Positions 34,899 to 46,459 of a DNA stretch of 64,000 nt are shown piece by piece. The DNA comes from Zizania palustris (lineage: Eukaryota; Streptophyta; Magnoliopsida; Poales; Poaceae), in the NCBI GenBank assembly GCA_019279435.1, contig JAAALK010000079.1, positions 107,923,198-107,987,197 on the forward strand. The letters run 5' to 3'. The notes beneath the pieces were generated by a model that saw nothing but the letters and a program-made list of their open reading frames with translations, ran no database searches and was not told where the DNA came from. The first letter of the stretch is position 1; every line of letters starts with the position of its first letter. The position numbers and the translations under genes are program-made.

Positions 34899-35808
34899 GG
34901 TTGATAGCTTTGTTATCGCGGCGTCGAGCGACCTGTTGATTGCATAATTGGTTAACCACCAAACAAACGATACTTGAGTGGAAACATTATAGATGGAACA
35001 TGATTTTAATTCAGATAAATAGTTGAGTTTTTAATTTATTTTTCTTGGTACCAAAGTGTGATTTAGAATACTTGTTTTGGATGAAAGGGTTATTTTGAGG
35101 GTTAGGATTACAAATTTGTTATTTAAATAGGGCATTGGATGATTATTAATCAAGATTGGATCTGGAGATTGTGTCAGAGGAAAGAAAATATTCTTCAAGG
35201 TTAGGAATGAGAGTATTACAGTGAATGATGTTTTCAGTTTGTAAATAAGCGTATTTGAATTTGAGACATGTATTCCAATACAAATATTACATTGAAATAA
35301 CTTCAAAGGGAATAAACAATAGATTCAACGAATGATCACAAAACCAAATACCAAATTCAAATAACATCAAAGGGAGTACACAATAGATTCAACGAAATGA
35401 ACACAAAAACCAATATTACATTCAAATAACTTCAAAGGGTGTACCCAATAGAAATAAACACAAAACATCCGAATATGAGGAAGTACATTAAAAACGCACA
35501 CCACAATACACACAAGACTGTAACACTATGGACAGTCAGATTCATAAATCGTTGCAAAATATCTCCATCTAGCTTCCATGAACCGATTCACAAATCTTAG
35601 ATCCATAGTTCCTGAACTCACACGTTGCTGTAAGTCTGCATTTATATTTCAAAGAAAAATAATTAACAATATCTATAATATTATGTGATGTATTGCCATT
35701 ATTCTTATCTTGTGTTTTATTGTTGGAACTACTTACTTTGCAAAGGTAGTGTGGCTGGATGAATCGGATTAAACTTGACTGTAGTGTGTTCTGAAGTCTC
35801 TAAACATC
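34899..35808. repeat. Helitron spacer with a 64 bp triplicate
   Basis: ATTSAAATAACWTCAAAGGG recurs at 35291, 35354 and 35419 (63-65 bp spacing). No gene is seen between the Rep-helicase start and the RPA-like gene; the region is AT-rich. Confidence 0.6.
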
Positions 35809-36892
35809 CTATCGCCAAGTAGAACAAATATTAGTGTAATTCATCACTATATCTGTATTAATGATAAAATGGGTTAGGACTGAATTACTATGCTTCTTGT
35901 GAAGTCGAAGCATGGTTCCTAAAACAATGTGGTTGTTACGATGAGCTTCTGTCCATTCAGATATGTGATTAGTGAGGGAGTCACCCCAAATTCCAACAAC
36001 CATCATGTTCAAGCTAAAAAAGATCAAATGCTCATTAGCTTTCGATTTGCAAAAACAATATGATTGTTTATGACGATATAAGTGGTTGTATCTAACTTAT
36101 TAATTACCTAGTGTCCATCAGTGTTATCTCCCTATATAGACCTCCAAGTCATTCCAATTTCCCCCAATAGACAACAACTTCAGCTATGTCTGTGTAAATA
36201 ATCATATCATACTATAAGTAAGACAACTATTTTTTTTGAAACTATGCATCGCCGATTCAATTTACGTACGTACCCACAAACGTTTTATTCGGACGAATCC
36301 ATGCGTCATGAAACGTCAATAGATATTTTGGATAGGGAGGGAATTGGATTGGAAGAATGTATGGCTCAACTGTTGTATTTCTTCGAAGAGAACCTTCATA
36401 GGCATGGGCAATGCTCCGATAGTACAATGCCTCTTCAAGATTGGGTTGAAAATATAGACAATGAATAGTATAACATTGTCCTTCATTTAGGAGAATGTTA
36501 AACCTATGAAATTCCTCCCGCTCTCATGCAATGACTTCTATTTTAGCACCCTACGTATAATATTAGGGTTTAGAATAGTTCATATGTTCACTACTACGTA
36601 AAATTTAGTCCAACTTTTGTGCAACTTACAGTAATATCCATTAAAATAAATCGTTGTTTTTCTCCATGTTCATCAGGGAGAAACTTAACATCTACTCTGG
36701 CGACGACACTCCATGGATAGTTTAAGTGCTCGAACTCTATCTCGTCAAATTTCATAAACCTTAACAAAAAATGAAATTTAGAACATCTTTCATCATTGCA
36801 GGAAAGTTGGTTTTAGTAATATAGGCTCACCTAGGTACCACCGCATTACGAGTTGGACGGTCGGCGTAAGTTCTCTTTCGCATGCCAGCCAT
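35809..36892 (-). pseudogene. RPA1-like single-stranded DNA-binding protein (Helitron accessory gene)
   Basis: The minus-strand start ATG is at 36892 (MAGMRKRTYADRP). A splice after CCTAG and a second exon follow (FMKFDEIEFEHLNYPWSVVARV, ending LMDIT before GTAAGT). A later exon reads DIAEVVVYWGKLE, then GLYREITLMDT, spliced in phase to LNMMVVGIWGDSL and SVLTHFIINTDI. The RREITLMD...VVGIWGD pattern is typical of RPA1 OB folds. An in-frame TGA interrupts the EVVVYWGKLE exon near 36158, and the end (TAG 35809-35811) may be a truncation. RPA-like genes are a known cargo of plant Helitrons and would bind single-stranded intermediates. Exon boundaries are approximate. Confidence 0.6.
36244..36468 (+). 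CDS. Unrecognised 74-codon open frame opposite the RPA-like gene
   Basis: An ATG-to-stop frame on the plus strand within the interval between RPA-like exons. The predicted product is mixed, with a possible helical stretch (LEECMAQLLYFFEENLHRHG). No family is recognised and no promoter or splice context supports it. It may be chance, but its composition is less biased than that of the surrounding shadow frames. Confidence 0.2.
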   Translation: MHRRFNLRTYPQTFYSDESMRHETSIDILDREGIGLEECMAQLLYFFEENLHRHGQCSDSTMPLQDWVENIDNE

Positions 36893-37079
36893 TTAATATA
36901 TCTAAGACATTCAACTATATTATAATGTTTTATCTAGCGGAATTATTTGACAAATCAGATATAAACACATTATTTGACAAATAGAATAGAAACACATGCA
37001 AGAATAAAAATAGGGGAAAATATTCATAGAATAAAAAGGGTGAAATATTAAAGAAATAAACAGGATAATTCATCGAAAA

Positions 37080-38230
37080 ATGCCAAAAATTCAAAAAATA
37101 CAAAAACGCAATTACGAAATGTATAGAAAATTATAAAAAATCATGAAAATGCTGAAAAAAAATTAAGAACAGTGGTACTGAACATGATGAATCATACAAA
37201 AGTTTCCTCACAGATAAATTTACTTTATCTTAATTTTGGGCATTTTTCTTATTTTATAGAGAATAATAAAAAATAAAATACAATAATGAAGTAACCAACT
37301 TAAGTAACCATTATGAAGTATACATGATACTGGTACTGAACAAGATGAAGTATACAAATTTTCCAACATATAATTTGCTTTATCTTGATTATGGGAATTT
37401 TTCTTATTTTAAGGGAATAATAAATAAAATAGTAAATGCTATTACAAAATCCTAGAAATTATAAAAAAATCATGAAAATGCTGAAAAAAATTAAGAACAG
37501 TGGTACTGAACATGATGAATCATACAAAAGTTTCCTCACAGATAAATTTACTTTATCTTAATTTTGGGCATTTTTCTTATTTTATAGAGAATAATAAAAA
37601 ATAAAATACAATAATGAAGTAACCAACTTAAGTAACCATTATGAAGTAAACAGGATAGTGGTACTGAACAAGATGAAGTATACAAATTTTCCAACATCTA
37701 ATTTGCTTTATCTTGATTATGGGAATTTTTCTTATTTTAAGGGAATAATAAATAAAATAGTAATTGCTATTACAAAATCCTAGAAATTATAGAATACTCA
37801 TGGAAATTCTCAAAAATTTCAGAGTAGTGGTAATGAATATGATGAATTATTCAAAAATTATACAACATCTAAACTTGATTTATCTTATTTCTGGGAATTT
37901 TTATATGCTCAAGGGAATAATAAAATAGAAAATGCTATTATTAAGTTATAACAATTAGAAATACTCATAGAAATTCTCAAAACATTAAGAGTAATTGTAT
38001 TGGACATGATGAATCATGTTAAAATTATCTACATCCCTAAAGTTGTTTTATCTTAATTTTGGTGATTTTCTAATTTTCCAGGGAATAAATAAATAGGAAA
38101 AAGGCAATTATTAAATTATGTAAAATGAAAAATACTAATAGAAATGCTGAAAAATTAGGAGTAATTTTACTGAACATGATGAAATTTACAAAATTATTCT
38201 CGCATCAAACTTAATTTTATCTGAATTTTG
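37080..38230. repeat. 165 bp tandem array, seven monomers, alternating dimer structure
   Basis: The TGGTACTGAACAWGATGAA phrase or its variants fall at about 37172, 37331, 37501, 37659, 37828, 37995 and 38165, spaced 158-170 bp. Monomers 1-2 and 3-4 form a 328 bp dimer repeated almost exactly (compare 37163 and 37491); later monomers diverge. AT-rich, no gene. Confidence 0.85.
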
Positions 38231-38479
38231 AGCATTTTTCTTAATTTTCCAGGAATAAACAAAACAGAAAATAAATTTCTTAAATTTTGGAAATTAAAAA
38301 CGGAATTTGGCCCAACAGTGCAAAACATTTGGCCCAAAACGCGTAAAGGAGCAGGCCGAAGCCTTCCTGGGCCCAGGCCAGGTTTTCGCCGCGCGCCCGC
38401 GCGCGCAACTTGGGCCTGGGCCAGGTATTCGCCTTCCCGCTTGGGCTCGATCGAGCCCACTTGATCCTGGCCGTCGGAT

Positions 38480-38830
38480 TTGATCCGACGGCCAGCCGCC
38501 ACTCTCGGCCGTATAAAAGGCGTCGTCGCGGAAACCTAACCCTAAAACCTCATTCCCCTTCCCACCAGCCCGAGAGCGACGCGAGTGCGAGCGGCACGCG
38601 GCGGCGGCGGCCCGCGACGGCGACCGGCGGTCGGCCGCCACCGGCTAGCTCACCGGAGCACCGCGCTCACCCGAGGGTGAGCGGGGCTCCGTCGAGCTAG
38701 CCTGGGCGGCCAAAACCCGAGGGTCCTGAGAGGGTTCGCCGCCCTCTTCCCGGCATCCGACGAGTTCCTGCGAGCGGCGGTAGGCTCCCGGCCACCGGCG
38801 AGCGGCGGCGCAACGACCAGAGAGCCAAGG
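38480..38830 (+). promoter_or_regulatory. Captured promoter and first exon-like segment in the Helitron
   Basis: A 12 bp-arm inverted repeat (CTGGCCGTCGGAT facing ATCCGACGGCCAG, 38466-38494) is followed by GTATAAAAGG (about 38511-38520). Then come AACCCTAACCCTAAAACC, a CG-rich leader and a strong splice donor AAG|GTGAGT at about 38829. This looks like a Pol II promoter with a first exon, facing opposite to the Helitron genes. The origin (host gene or LTR) is unknown. Open frames across it are in GC-rich low-complexity sequence and I do not trust them. Confidence 0.5.
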
Positions 38831-39454
38831 TGAGTCCCCGGCCCCATACTATTAGTTTAGGGTTAGGGTTAGGGTGAAAACCCTAACCCGAACCTTCGGA
38901 TTTTTTTCCCTTTGGATTTTTTCTGTTTGTTTATCTGTCCTGATTTCCTCTCTCTTACCCGAAGGCGGACCCGGCCCCGGTGAGCGGCGGCGCGATGGCG
39001 GAGCTGCCGAGCGGCGTCGATCGTCGGCGAAGCGGAGCTGGCACGCGGCGGCGAGTGACAGGGAGCGTCGTTAGGGTAGGGTATAGGGTGAGAGCAGAGG
39101 GGAGAGATGAGTGAGGTAGAGTGGCGGGGAGAGGTCTCGGTTTTAAAGTGAGGTGCACGGTCATGGTCCTGGCAGTTGCGATGCCCTCGGACTTGGTCCA
39201 GGCAGTTGCACTGCGCCGGATTCCCGTGGAGGGGGGCGCGCGGTCGAGGCGGAATGGGGAGGGGGGCGCACGATCGAGGCGGGGAGGTCGCGCTGCGCGC
39301 GATGCGCGGTGAGGAGGGCGCGCGGTCGTGGCGGACTGGGGTGGGCGCTGCGAGCACAACTGCCTGGACCGGGGAGCGCGGTGGCGCTGCGCGTGATGCG
39401 GGCGCTCTGCTGTGGCGGACGGACGAGTAACTCGTCTCTTTAATATAGTTAAGA
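38831..39454. other. GC-rich Helitron 5' region without a recognised gene
   Basis: Continues the captured segment. About 39220-39400 contains short GGCGCGCGGTCGAGGCGG-type repeats. The last 20 bases are the Helitron 5' end. Several frames are open on both strands because of composition. Confidence 0.5.
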
Positions 39455-41728
39455 TATGTTTGCAGCTCGGGCCAAGACTGTTTGCTGCGAAAAGGAAAAA
39501 CCAAGGTGAGAAATTATTTGTATATAAATTTGATGTTGTTTTGCAGATACTTCGTACCTGGTATGCTGCGCGTTCCATGGCAGCGTTAAGCTCCGAACTC
39601 TCCGCCTCGCTCAAGATAGCCACCAAGTCCGTCTCCCCGACTTCGCGACTAGCTCGATCCAAAGGCTCGAGCAAAGTCCGAAGCCCACTTTTTCGCTCCA
39701 TGAAAGGAGCTAGAAGGGGGAGCATGCTCAAGGCTTGTTTGTCATTTTCGCTTGTAGAACGCCCGGAGTGTTGAGCTGTGGTCTTCGGAGCCCCAGTAGA
39801 CTGGCCCCCCTCAATAGATTGGCTCTCGTCTATTGACTCAGACGGAGTTGATCCTGAGCTCGGAGCAGGGAGGGGATCCATCTTCCCTTTGCCTTTTCCA
39901 GGCCCCATTTGAGTAGCTCCTGGAATTGGCTCCGAAGTTGTCGAAGGTCTAGGAATTGTATCTTCGGGACGGACCTCTTCCATGGAAGTGGACTCTGTAA
40001 AAACAAAGGTATTATACATTATATAATTTCGCAGAAAAAAAGGATAAAAGAATTATTCGAAGTTTAGCTTCGACATTTTGGCGGCGGGTGAGCATTGGAC
40101 TGCTTGGAGGGTCGAAGGCAAGATCTTCGTCAGAGTCAACCGTCAAATCTTTGACTGTCGGAGCATCTTCTTGAACAGTCGTTGTTACTTCACCCGGAAT
40201 CGAAACTGTAGTAACCTCGACTTCGCTTTCATCCACAGGGGCTCCGTCCTGAGGTAAATCTTCTTGAGCAGCCGGAGTCCTCGCTTGCTCAAGATTCTCT
40301 TGAGACTCCGGCACGTTCGAAGTTTCGTCAATTTGTACAGCTCTTCGGGCTGCATCCACGTCAATCAACCTCACGAGCAACCTGCCTTCATCCTCCTGAG
40401 AATCGGAGATTGAAGCTCTTGGGCTTGAAGGCGCAGGAACTTTTGGCTTTCGAGCCACCTTCTTAACCGGAGTCTTGGCGGAGCTCGAAGTTCCAGCTTC
40501 GGCTTTCCTCTTCTTGGGCCCTTTTATCCGAAGGCACCCAATCCATCAGAGGGGGCGGAACAATTTCGAGCAGCCCCCATACTCGGTTGGATCATTCCCA
40601 ACTACCAACCAATTTGATTCTTCATTCTTTCTCGGTCGGAGTTGGAACGCCCAAAATCTTCTCCGAAGTTCGTACGATTTGCTCCGAAGTTATAGGGGCT
40701 GAAGAAGCTGAAAAACGAGTTAAGTTTGTTAATTCTTCGAATAAATATACATAGAGTATGTTGTTTTCAAAGTTACCTGCAGGACTCGAAGTTGAAGAAA
40801 TTTTTCGAAGACCGCCTTCCGAATCTTCCTCGAAGGTGAACGGCCAGTTGGCCATCAGGGGAGGGATTTGAAGCCCGAGGAATTCTTCGGCTAAGTCTCG
40901 CATGCTCAAGCGATGACTGATTTTTTGAAGCAAGCTCAAGCGAGCTTCGAGTTGGCCTAAATCCGGGTGCACTAAGGCTTCCTTTCGGAAGTGGATTTCT
41001 TGCAGAGGTCCAGCTAGGCGGCTTCTCGCCCCAACTTCGGCATAAAACCATCTCAAGATCCAATCAGTATACCATCTGGCATTGATGGCTTTGGCAGGAA
41101 ACCGGAGAGCATATTCGTCCCGGAGTCTAAAGTTGATACTTCCGAAGGCCACTACTATCTTCTCACCTCCGGGACCTACGAAGGTCTTCGGTTGGCATGA
41201 TGCTCTGTGTAGTGCTGCGAAGATCTCCGCCCTTCCTTCACAACCTTCGGCTCGCAACGCCCATTCGAAGATGGCGAGGCGCGCTACTGCGTTCGGAGAG
41301 TGTTGGGGGAGAGTGACATGGAACAAGTCCAATACCTCCGCTAAGAAGTCGATCGCCGGAAGCCCCAACCTAGCTTCGAAGAAGGCTTCGAAGACGACCA
41401 CTTCTCCAGGTCTTGGTGACGGAATAATTTCCTTCCTAGGTTTGCGAATCATCACCCCCGAACTAATCTTGCCTTCTACTGTGGCCGCAAGCGATTCCCT
41501 TCTGCAGGTTGATGGTCCCAGTTGATAAGACTGGTCCACATACTTCGTCGACGCCGGAAATAGGTCTTGAGGATCGGCATTTTGGGGATTTCCACCCACC
41601 GACGCCATTACCGCCACTAGAGGATTTGGAGTTGCTGTCGCTGATGATGCAGCCGCTGCCGCCGCTGCCGCTTGCTGCCGGGCCAAGGCTGAAGTTGCTC
41701 CAGGACCCTTGAAGCTGGTTTTCGCCAT
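39455..41728 (-). pseudogene. Antisense gene (aORF) of X, 5' part (exons 1-3 and start of exon 4)
   Basis: The start ATG at 41728 (MAKTSFKGPGATSALARQQ) is followed by an alanine-rich stretch, then the conserved N-terminal domain (FEAFFEARLGLPAIDF, FPAKAINARWYTDW). Exon 1 runs 41728-40777 and exon 2 starts at 40707. Defects: TGA at 40622-40624 (TGG in relatives), one extra base near 40520, and the exon 2 donor changed from GT to CT at about 40064. Exon 3 (about 40007-39560) is open. Exon 4 starts near 39490 and is cut by the Helitron at 39455. A TATA box (41834-41842, minus) lies upstream. Confidence 0.82.
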
Positions 41729-41833
41729 TAGATCTCATGGATTGCTTTGAAGGAAAAGAGGAGACTAGGGCTCGAGAGTTGGTCTGTTTGCATGAAAGCA
41801 TTGGAAAGGTACTCAAGAAAGGTCCGGGCCCTC

Positions 41834-41842
41834 TATTTATAG
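41834..41842 (-). promoter_or_regulatory. TATA box of the X antisense gene
   Basis: CTATAAATA on the minus strand, about 110 bp before the aORF start codon. The same sequence and spacing occur in E2 (42686) and E3 (53737). Confidence 0.65.
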
Positions 41843-41976
41843 CCCAGACCCCAATTTTTTACCGTTTGCTTATGCCGTTTTGCATTCCTGACCGTTACTT
41901 TGTTCCGAAATCAACGCATTGCGTAACTTTCGTCAGAAGGAAAAAGCCAACGGCTAGTTTTTCCAAGTCTAAAAAA

Positions 41977-42178
41977 GGTCTTTTCCTTAATGTTTGGGCC
42001 TATAAATACCCCCCGTTTTACCCTGTAATAGGGACCGAATACAAGTTATTCAGTACACATTTTCTAACTATTCTAAGTTATTATCCTTTCGGAGGCTTGG
42101 AATAGTTTCCTTCGCAAACACTTCGTTTGTTAGTTTCTAATTTTTAGAAACCTATTAGCGTAATCTTTTGCGCCAACA
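41977..42178 (+). repeat. X 3' LTR, truncated (U3 deleted)
   Basis: Plus-oriented LTR from GGTCTTTTCCTTAATG to ...GCGCCAACA. It includes the LTR TATA (CCTATAAATACC) but not the U3 start. At 41976/41977 the aORF upstream region joins straight to mid-LTR within an AAAA run. The intervening aORF flank, polypurine tract and U3 were therefore deleted. Confidence 0.8.
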
Positions 42179-42360
42179 GCTGGCAAGGAAGCTCGCGAAG
42201 AGTTCAAGTTCGAAGATATACTCCGAAGTCAAGTCCGTCATCATACTTTGAACTTGACTCCATGCATCCCCGGAGTCATATGCTGGAAATCTTGGACTTA
42301 ATCGCCAACCTTTGTCTTGTTACTGCAATAACCCTGAAGATGGAATATTTTCCCACAACA
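42179..42360 (-). repeat. E2 3' LTR, second part (U3 side)
   Basis: Resumes GCTGGCAAGGAAGC and ends ...TCCCACAACA at 42360, just before the polypurine-tract complement GTAGCCCCTCG. Its first 85 bp differ from the E2 5' LTR (52851-52935) at 6 positions. Confidence 0.78.
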
Positions 42361-42685
42361 GTAGCCCCTCGAATACGCTTCTCCGCTAAATCTGTAATGT
42401 TAGGAGAGCAGTATACGCAAGAAAAATAATCATGCGTAGGGGTTAGCAAATTTAAACCATCTCTGAACTATGTGGAGATGTAAACTTTGAATCAGTTTCT
42501 AAGAAAATTACATTCGAAGTAACTTAGAACTAACTCAAAAAGTCCGAAAGACTTTTTAGACTTTGAAGAAATAGCCGTTGGCTTCTTTCTTCTAACGGAA
42601 GTTACGGAATGCTTTAATTCCGGAGCAAAGTAACAGTTAAGAATGTGAAACGGCATAGGCAAACGGTAAAAAATCGGGGTCTAGG

Positions 42686-42694
42686 CTATAAATA
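42686..42694 (+). promoter_or_regulatory. TATA box of the E2 antisense gene
   Basis: CTATAAATA, 106 bp upstream of the aORF ATG at 42800, followed by GAGGG as in E3. Confidence 0.68.
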
Positions 42695-42799
42695 GAGGGC
42701 CCAGACCCTTCTCGAGTACCATTCCACCGCTTTCGTGCAAATAGATAATCAATCGAGCCCTAGCCTGCATTCTTCTTCCGAAGCAATCTGTGAGATCTA

Positions 42800-45700
42800 A
42801 TGGCGAAAACCAGTTTCAAGGGTCCTGGAGCAGCTTCAACCGTGGCCCGGCAGCAGGCTGCAGCAGCAGCGGCGGTTGCAACATTAGCAGCGACTCCGAC
42901 ACCAGTAATGGCAACAATGGCGGCGGCGACAGGAAATCCCCAGAATCTTGGCCCTCAAGATCCCTTCCCGGCGTCGACAAAGTACATGGACCAGTCTTAT
43001 CAACTGGGGCCTTCAACCTACAAAAGGGAATCACTTGCGGCCGCAGTAGAAGGCAAAATCAGTTCTGGGGTTATGATTCGCAAACCTAGGAAGGAAATCA
43101 TCCCGTCACCAAGACCCGGAGAAGTGGTTGTTTTCGAAGCCTTCTTCGAAGCTGGCTTGGGGTTCTGGCGGTCGACTTCTTGGCAGAGGTATTGGATTTA
43201 TTCCACGTCACTCTCCCCCAACTCTCTCCGAACGCTGTAGCATGTCTGGCCATCTTCGAATGGGCGTTGTGAGCCGAGGGTTGTGAAGGAAGGGCAGAAA
43301 TCTTCGCAGCACTGCACAGAGCTTCGTGCCAGCCGAAGACCTTCGTAGACCCCGGAGGTGAGAAGATGGTGGTGGCCTTCGGAAGCATCAACTTTAGGCT
43401 CCGGGACGAGTACACTCTTCGGTTTCCCGCCAAGTCCATCAATGCCAGAAGGTACACTGACTGGATCTTAAAGTGGTTTTACGCCGAAGTTGGGGCAAGT
43501 AGCCGCCTAGCTGGACCTTTGCAAGTTATAAACATCCGAAAGGAAGCCCTTGTGCACCTGGATCCGGGCCAACTCGAAGCTCGTCTCAGTCTGCTTCAAA
43601 AAATCAGTCGCCGCCTGAGTATGCGGGACTTAGCCGAAGAATTCCTCGGGCTTCAAATTCCTCCCCTGATGGCCAGCTGGCCGATCACCTTCGAGGAAGA
43701 TTCGGAGGGCGGTCTTCAGAAAATTTCTTCAACTTCGAGCCCTGCAGGTAACTTCGAAAACAACATATATCATGTATATTTATTTGAAGAGTTAACGAAC
43801 TTAACTCATTTTTCAGCCTCTTCAGCTCCTATAACTTTGGAGCAGATTGTACGGGCTTCGGAGAAGATTTTGGGCGTCCCAACTCCGACCGAGAAAGAAT
43901 GGAGAATCAAATTGGTTGGTACTTGGGAGCGATCCAACCGAGTATGGGGGCTACTCGAAGTTGTTCCGCCCCCTCTGGTGGATTGGGTGCCTTCGGAGAA
44001 ACGGCCCAAAAAGAGAAAAGCCGAAGCTAGGGCTTCGAGTTCTGCCAAACTCCGCTCAAGAAGGTGGCCCGAAAGCCAAGAGTTCCTGCGCCTTCGAGCC
44101 CAAGAGCTTCAATCTCCCATTCTTTGGAGGATGAAGGCAGGATGCTTGTGGGCCTGATTGACGAGGATGTAGCCCAAAAAGATGCGCATATTGATGATGC
44201 TGCGAGCGTGCCGGAGTCTCAAGTCAACCTTGAGCAAGTGAGGACTCCGACTGCTCAAGAAGATTTACCTCAAGACGGAGCCCCAGTGGACGAAAGCGGA
44301 GTCGAAGTTACTGCAGCTTCGATTCCAGGCGAAGTAACAACGGCTGCTCAAGAAGATGCTCCAACAGTCGAAGATTTGACCGTTGACTCCGATGAAGACT
44401 TTGGAGTAGCCTTCGACCCGCCAAGCAGTCCAATGCTTACCCGTCGCAAAATGTTGAAGGTAAACTTCGCATAATTCTTTTGTTCTTTTTCCCTGCAAAA
44501 TTATACAATGTATAATACCTTTGTTTTTACAGGATCCACTCCCATGGAAGAGGTTCGTCCCGAAGATATAATTCCTAAACCTTCGACAACTTCGGAGACA
44601 ATTCCAGGAGCCACTCAAATGGCGCCTGGAAAAGGCAAAGGGAAGATGGACCCCCTCCCTGCTCCGAGCTCAGGATCAACTCCATCTGAGTCAACAGACG
44701 AGAGCCAATCTACTGAGGGGGGCCAGTCTACCGGGGCTCCAAAAAGCACAGCTCAGCACTCCGGGCCTTCGCCAAGCGAAGATGACCAGCAAGCCTTGAG
44801 CATGCTCCCTCTTCTAGCTCCTTTCTTGGAGCGAAGAACTGGGCTTCGGACTTTGCTCGAGCCTTTGGATCGAGCTAGTCGCGAAGTCGGGGATACAGAC
44901 TTGGTGGCTATCTTGAGCGAGGCGGAGAGTTCGGAGCTTAACGCTGCCATGGAACATGCAGCATACCAGGTACGAAGTATCTGCAAAACAACATCAAATT
45001 TATATACAAATAATTTCTCACCTTGGTTTTTTCTTTTCGCAGCAAACAGTCTTGGCCCGAGCTGCGAACATCTCAAATGAACGTGGAAGCGTTCGCCTCC
45101 AAGAGGAAAATGCAACTCTTCAACGAAATCTTACTATCTCAGAAGGTCGAGTGGCCCATTTGGACAACATGGTTTCAACGGAGCGCAGGGCCAGACAAGG
45201 CTTTGAAGCTGTGAACAAAGAGCTCGAAGCAGAAAAAATTGTGCTTCGAGCGGAAATCGAAAAGATGTGGGCGGAGCATGCTACTGCGGGGGCTGAGCTT
45301 GTTAGGCTCCAAGAAGAAAAAGCCAAAGTTGTCGAAGAAGCTAGCCAACTGCTCAATCAGAAGAATTCTTTAGCTACGGAGGCAGCTAGGCTCTCTGGAG
45401 TAGTAAGAGAACTAACTTCGATGAAGGATGCATTAATTGAAGATAAGCTGAAGTTGGAGAAGGTAGCGGCGGAGGTCATGGACCAATTGCTAGGCGTTCT
45501 AGAGTACTTCGGTACTACTGGGACGCTTCCTTCGGATGACAACATCTCCCTGCTGCGCCGGTTGAAGAGGATCCAAGGAGCAGCGAAGCAAATGAAGACA
45601 GCAGGCATTCGGTACGGAGAAATCTCCGGACAAGTGGCTACTATCGGCATACTTCGTTACTACGAAGATCTGGGCCAATCGATAACTCCGAGTGCAAGGG

Positions 45701-46459
45701 TAGCTCCCATCACCTTTGATGACAACCAGCTCCTTACTCCTTTCGAGGGTGTGGCCGCTGCTTGGCAAGCCTTCCAAACTTCATGGAGAGCCGAAGGTCG
45801 TTCTGCGTTCAAGGCATGGATTGACGAAGGGCAACACCAGAAGCAAGCTTGGTCCCAAGCTTCGAGTAGTCAGCATCCGCCAAACCCACAGGTTTAGAAT
45901 TATCTTAGGATCTTCGACTATGTAAAGCATTATGCTTTTGTACATTTATGAATGAAAATTTGTTTATCATGTTTTTTAGGCTTTGCCTCATGTGGAAGAT
46001 GTTGAAGTGTTAGACATTAATGATGAACTCCGCTTACTATGGGCTACCTTCGATATCTTAAAACTTCACAAACGCCCTCGATTTTTAGTTCCTCGAAATA
46101 GCTGTGGAGTGATTATACCCGAAGTAAGCAAAGACATATTGTCTTGTATTAAAGAGGAAGAAAAAGAAGTTAACTCGGAAACTCCATCTTCTGAAGATAT
46201 TGTATGGTCCGAAGACGAAGATGAAGCTCACGGTAACAAGCCTGAAGAACTCGGAAGCTGAGAAAGGAGCCTCGAATGGCTTCGAACTTGGGCCGAGCTT
46301 CAACAAGAGCAAAAAGACTTTAGAGCTTCGAAGGGAGGCAAGAGAGTTAAACGCAAAGTTGTTAGAACTCCTGGGTCTGGAACTAGTTGTTCCAACCCTA
46401 GCTCTAGAGATCGAAGGGGTCTTCGATTCCTTCTTGGTATAGATACCAATTTTTCATAA
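42800..46459 (+). pseudogene. Antisense gene (aORF) of E2
   Basis: The exon layout equals E3: 42800-43747, 43817-44459, 44533-44969, 45043-45891 and 45980-46459, with GT/AG at each junction. It starts MAKTSFKGPGAASTVARQQ. The conserved N-terminal domain is broken by a missing base near 43163 and TGA 43270-43272 (CGA in relatives). A missing A near 44047 shifts exon 2, and the last exon has TGA 46259-46261 in place of TGG. Exon 3 and the coiled-coil exon 4 (45043-45891, 283 codons) are fully open. The splice sites have outlived the reading frame. Confidence 0.85.

Larger units (their letters stand above)
29396..39454 (-). mobile_element. Autonomous-type Helitron, 10,059 bp (genes decayed)
   Basis: On the minus strand the element starts TCTTAACTATATTAAAG at 39454 and ends CTCACTAG at 29396. 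Just before the end is a GTTGCAACGCACGGG segment with hairpin potential. It lies between host A and T with no target duplication, as Helitrons require. The flanks join to an uninterrupted aORF exon as seen in E2 (45060-45090). It carries a Rep-helicase gene, an RPA1-like gene, tandem repeats and a captured promoter-like segment. Confidence 0.93.
25671..42178 (+). mobile_element. Tat-lineage element X, 5'-truncated, inserted in the E2 3' LTR
   Basis: A plus-strand element lacking 5' LTR, gag, protease and RT. It begins in the RNase H region, continues through integrase, minisatellite and antisense gene (interrupted by the Helitron), and ends with a truncated 3' LTR (...GCGCCAACA at 42178). On the right it is followed by GCTGG, which in intact E2 LTR sequence continues from ATCTTA; GCTGG is therefore the likely target duplication. 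The left copy was mostly lost with the 5' deletion. Confidence 0.78.

Noticed and set aside
38858..38890. TTAGGGTTAGGG and CCCTAACCC stretch resembling telomeric repeat
   Set aside because: Only about three TTAGGG units, not the plant TTTAGGG array, in a promoter-like context. Better read as telo-box-type motifs than as an interstitial telomere.
38869..39443. GC-rich open frames in the Helitron 5' region
   Set aside because: Several strands and frames are open together, no conserved motif is present, and one frame runs through the Helitron boundary by chance.
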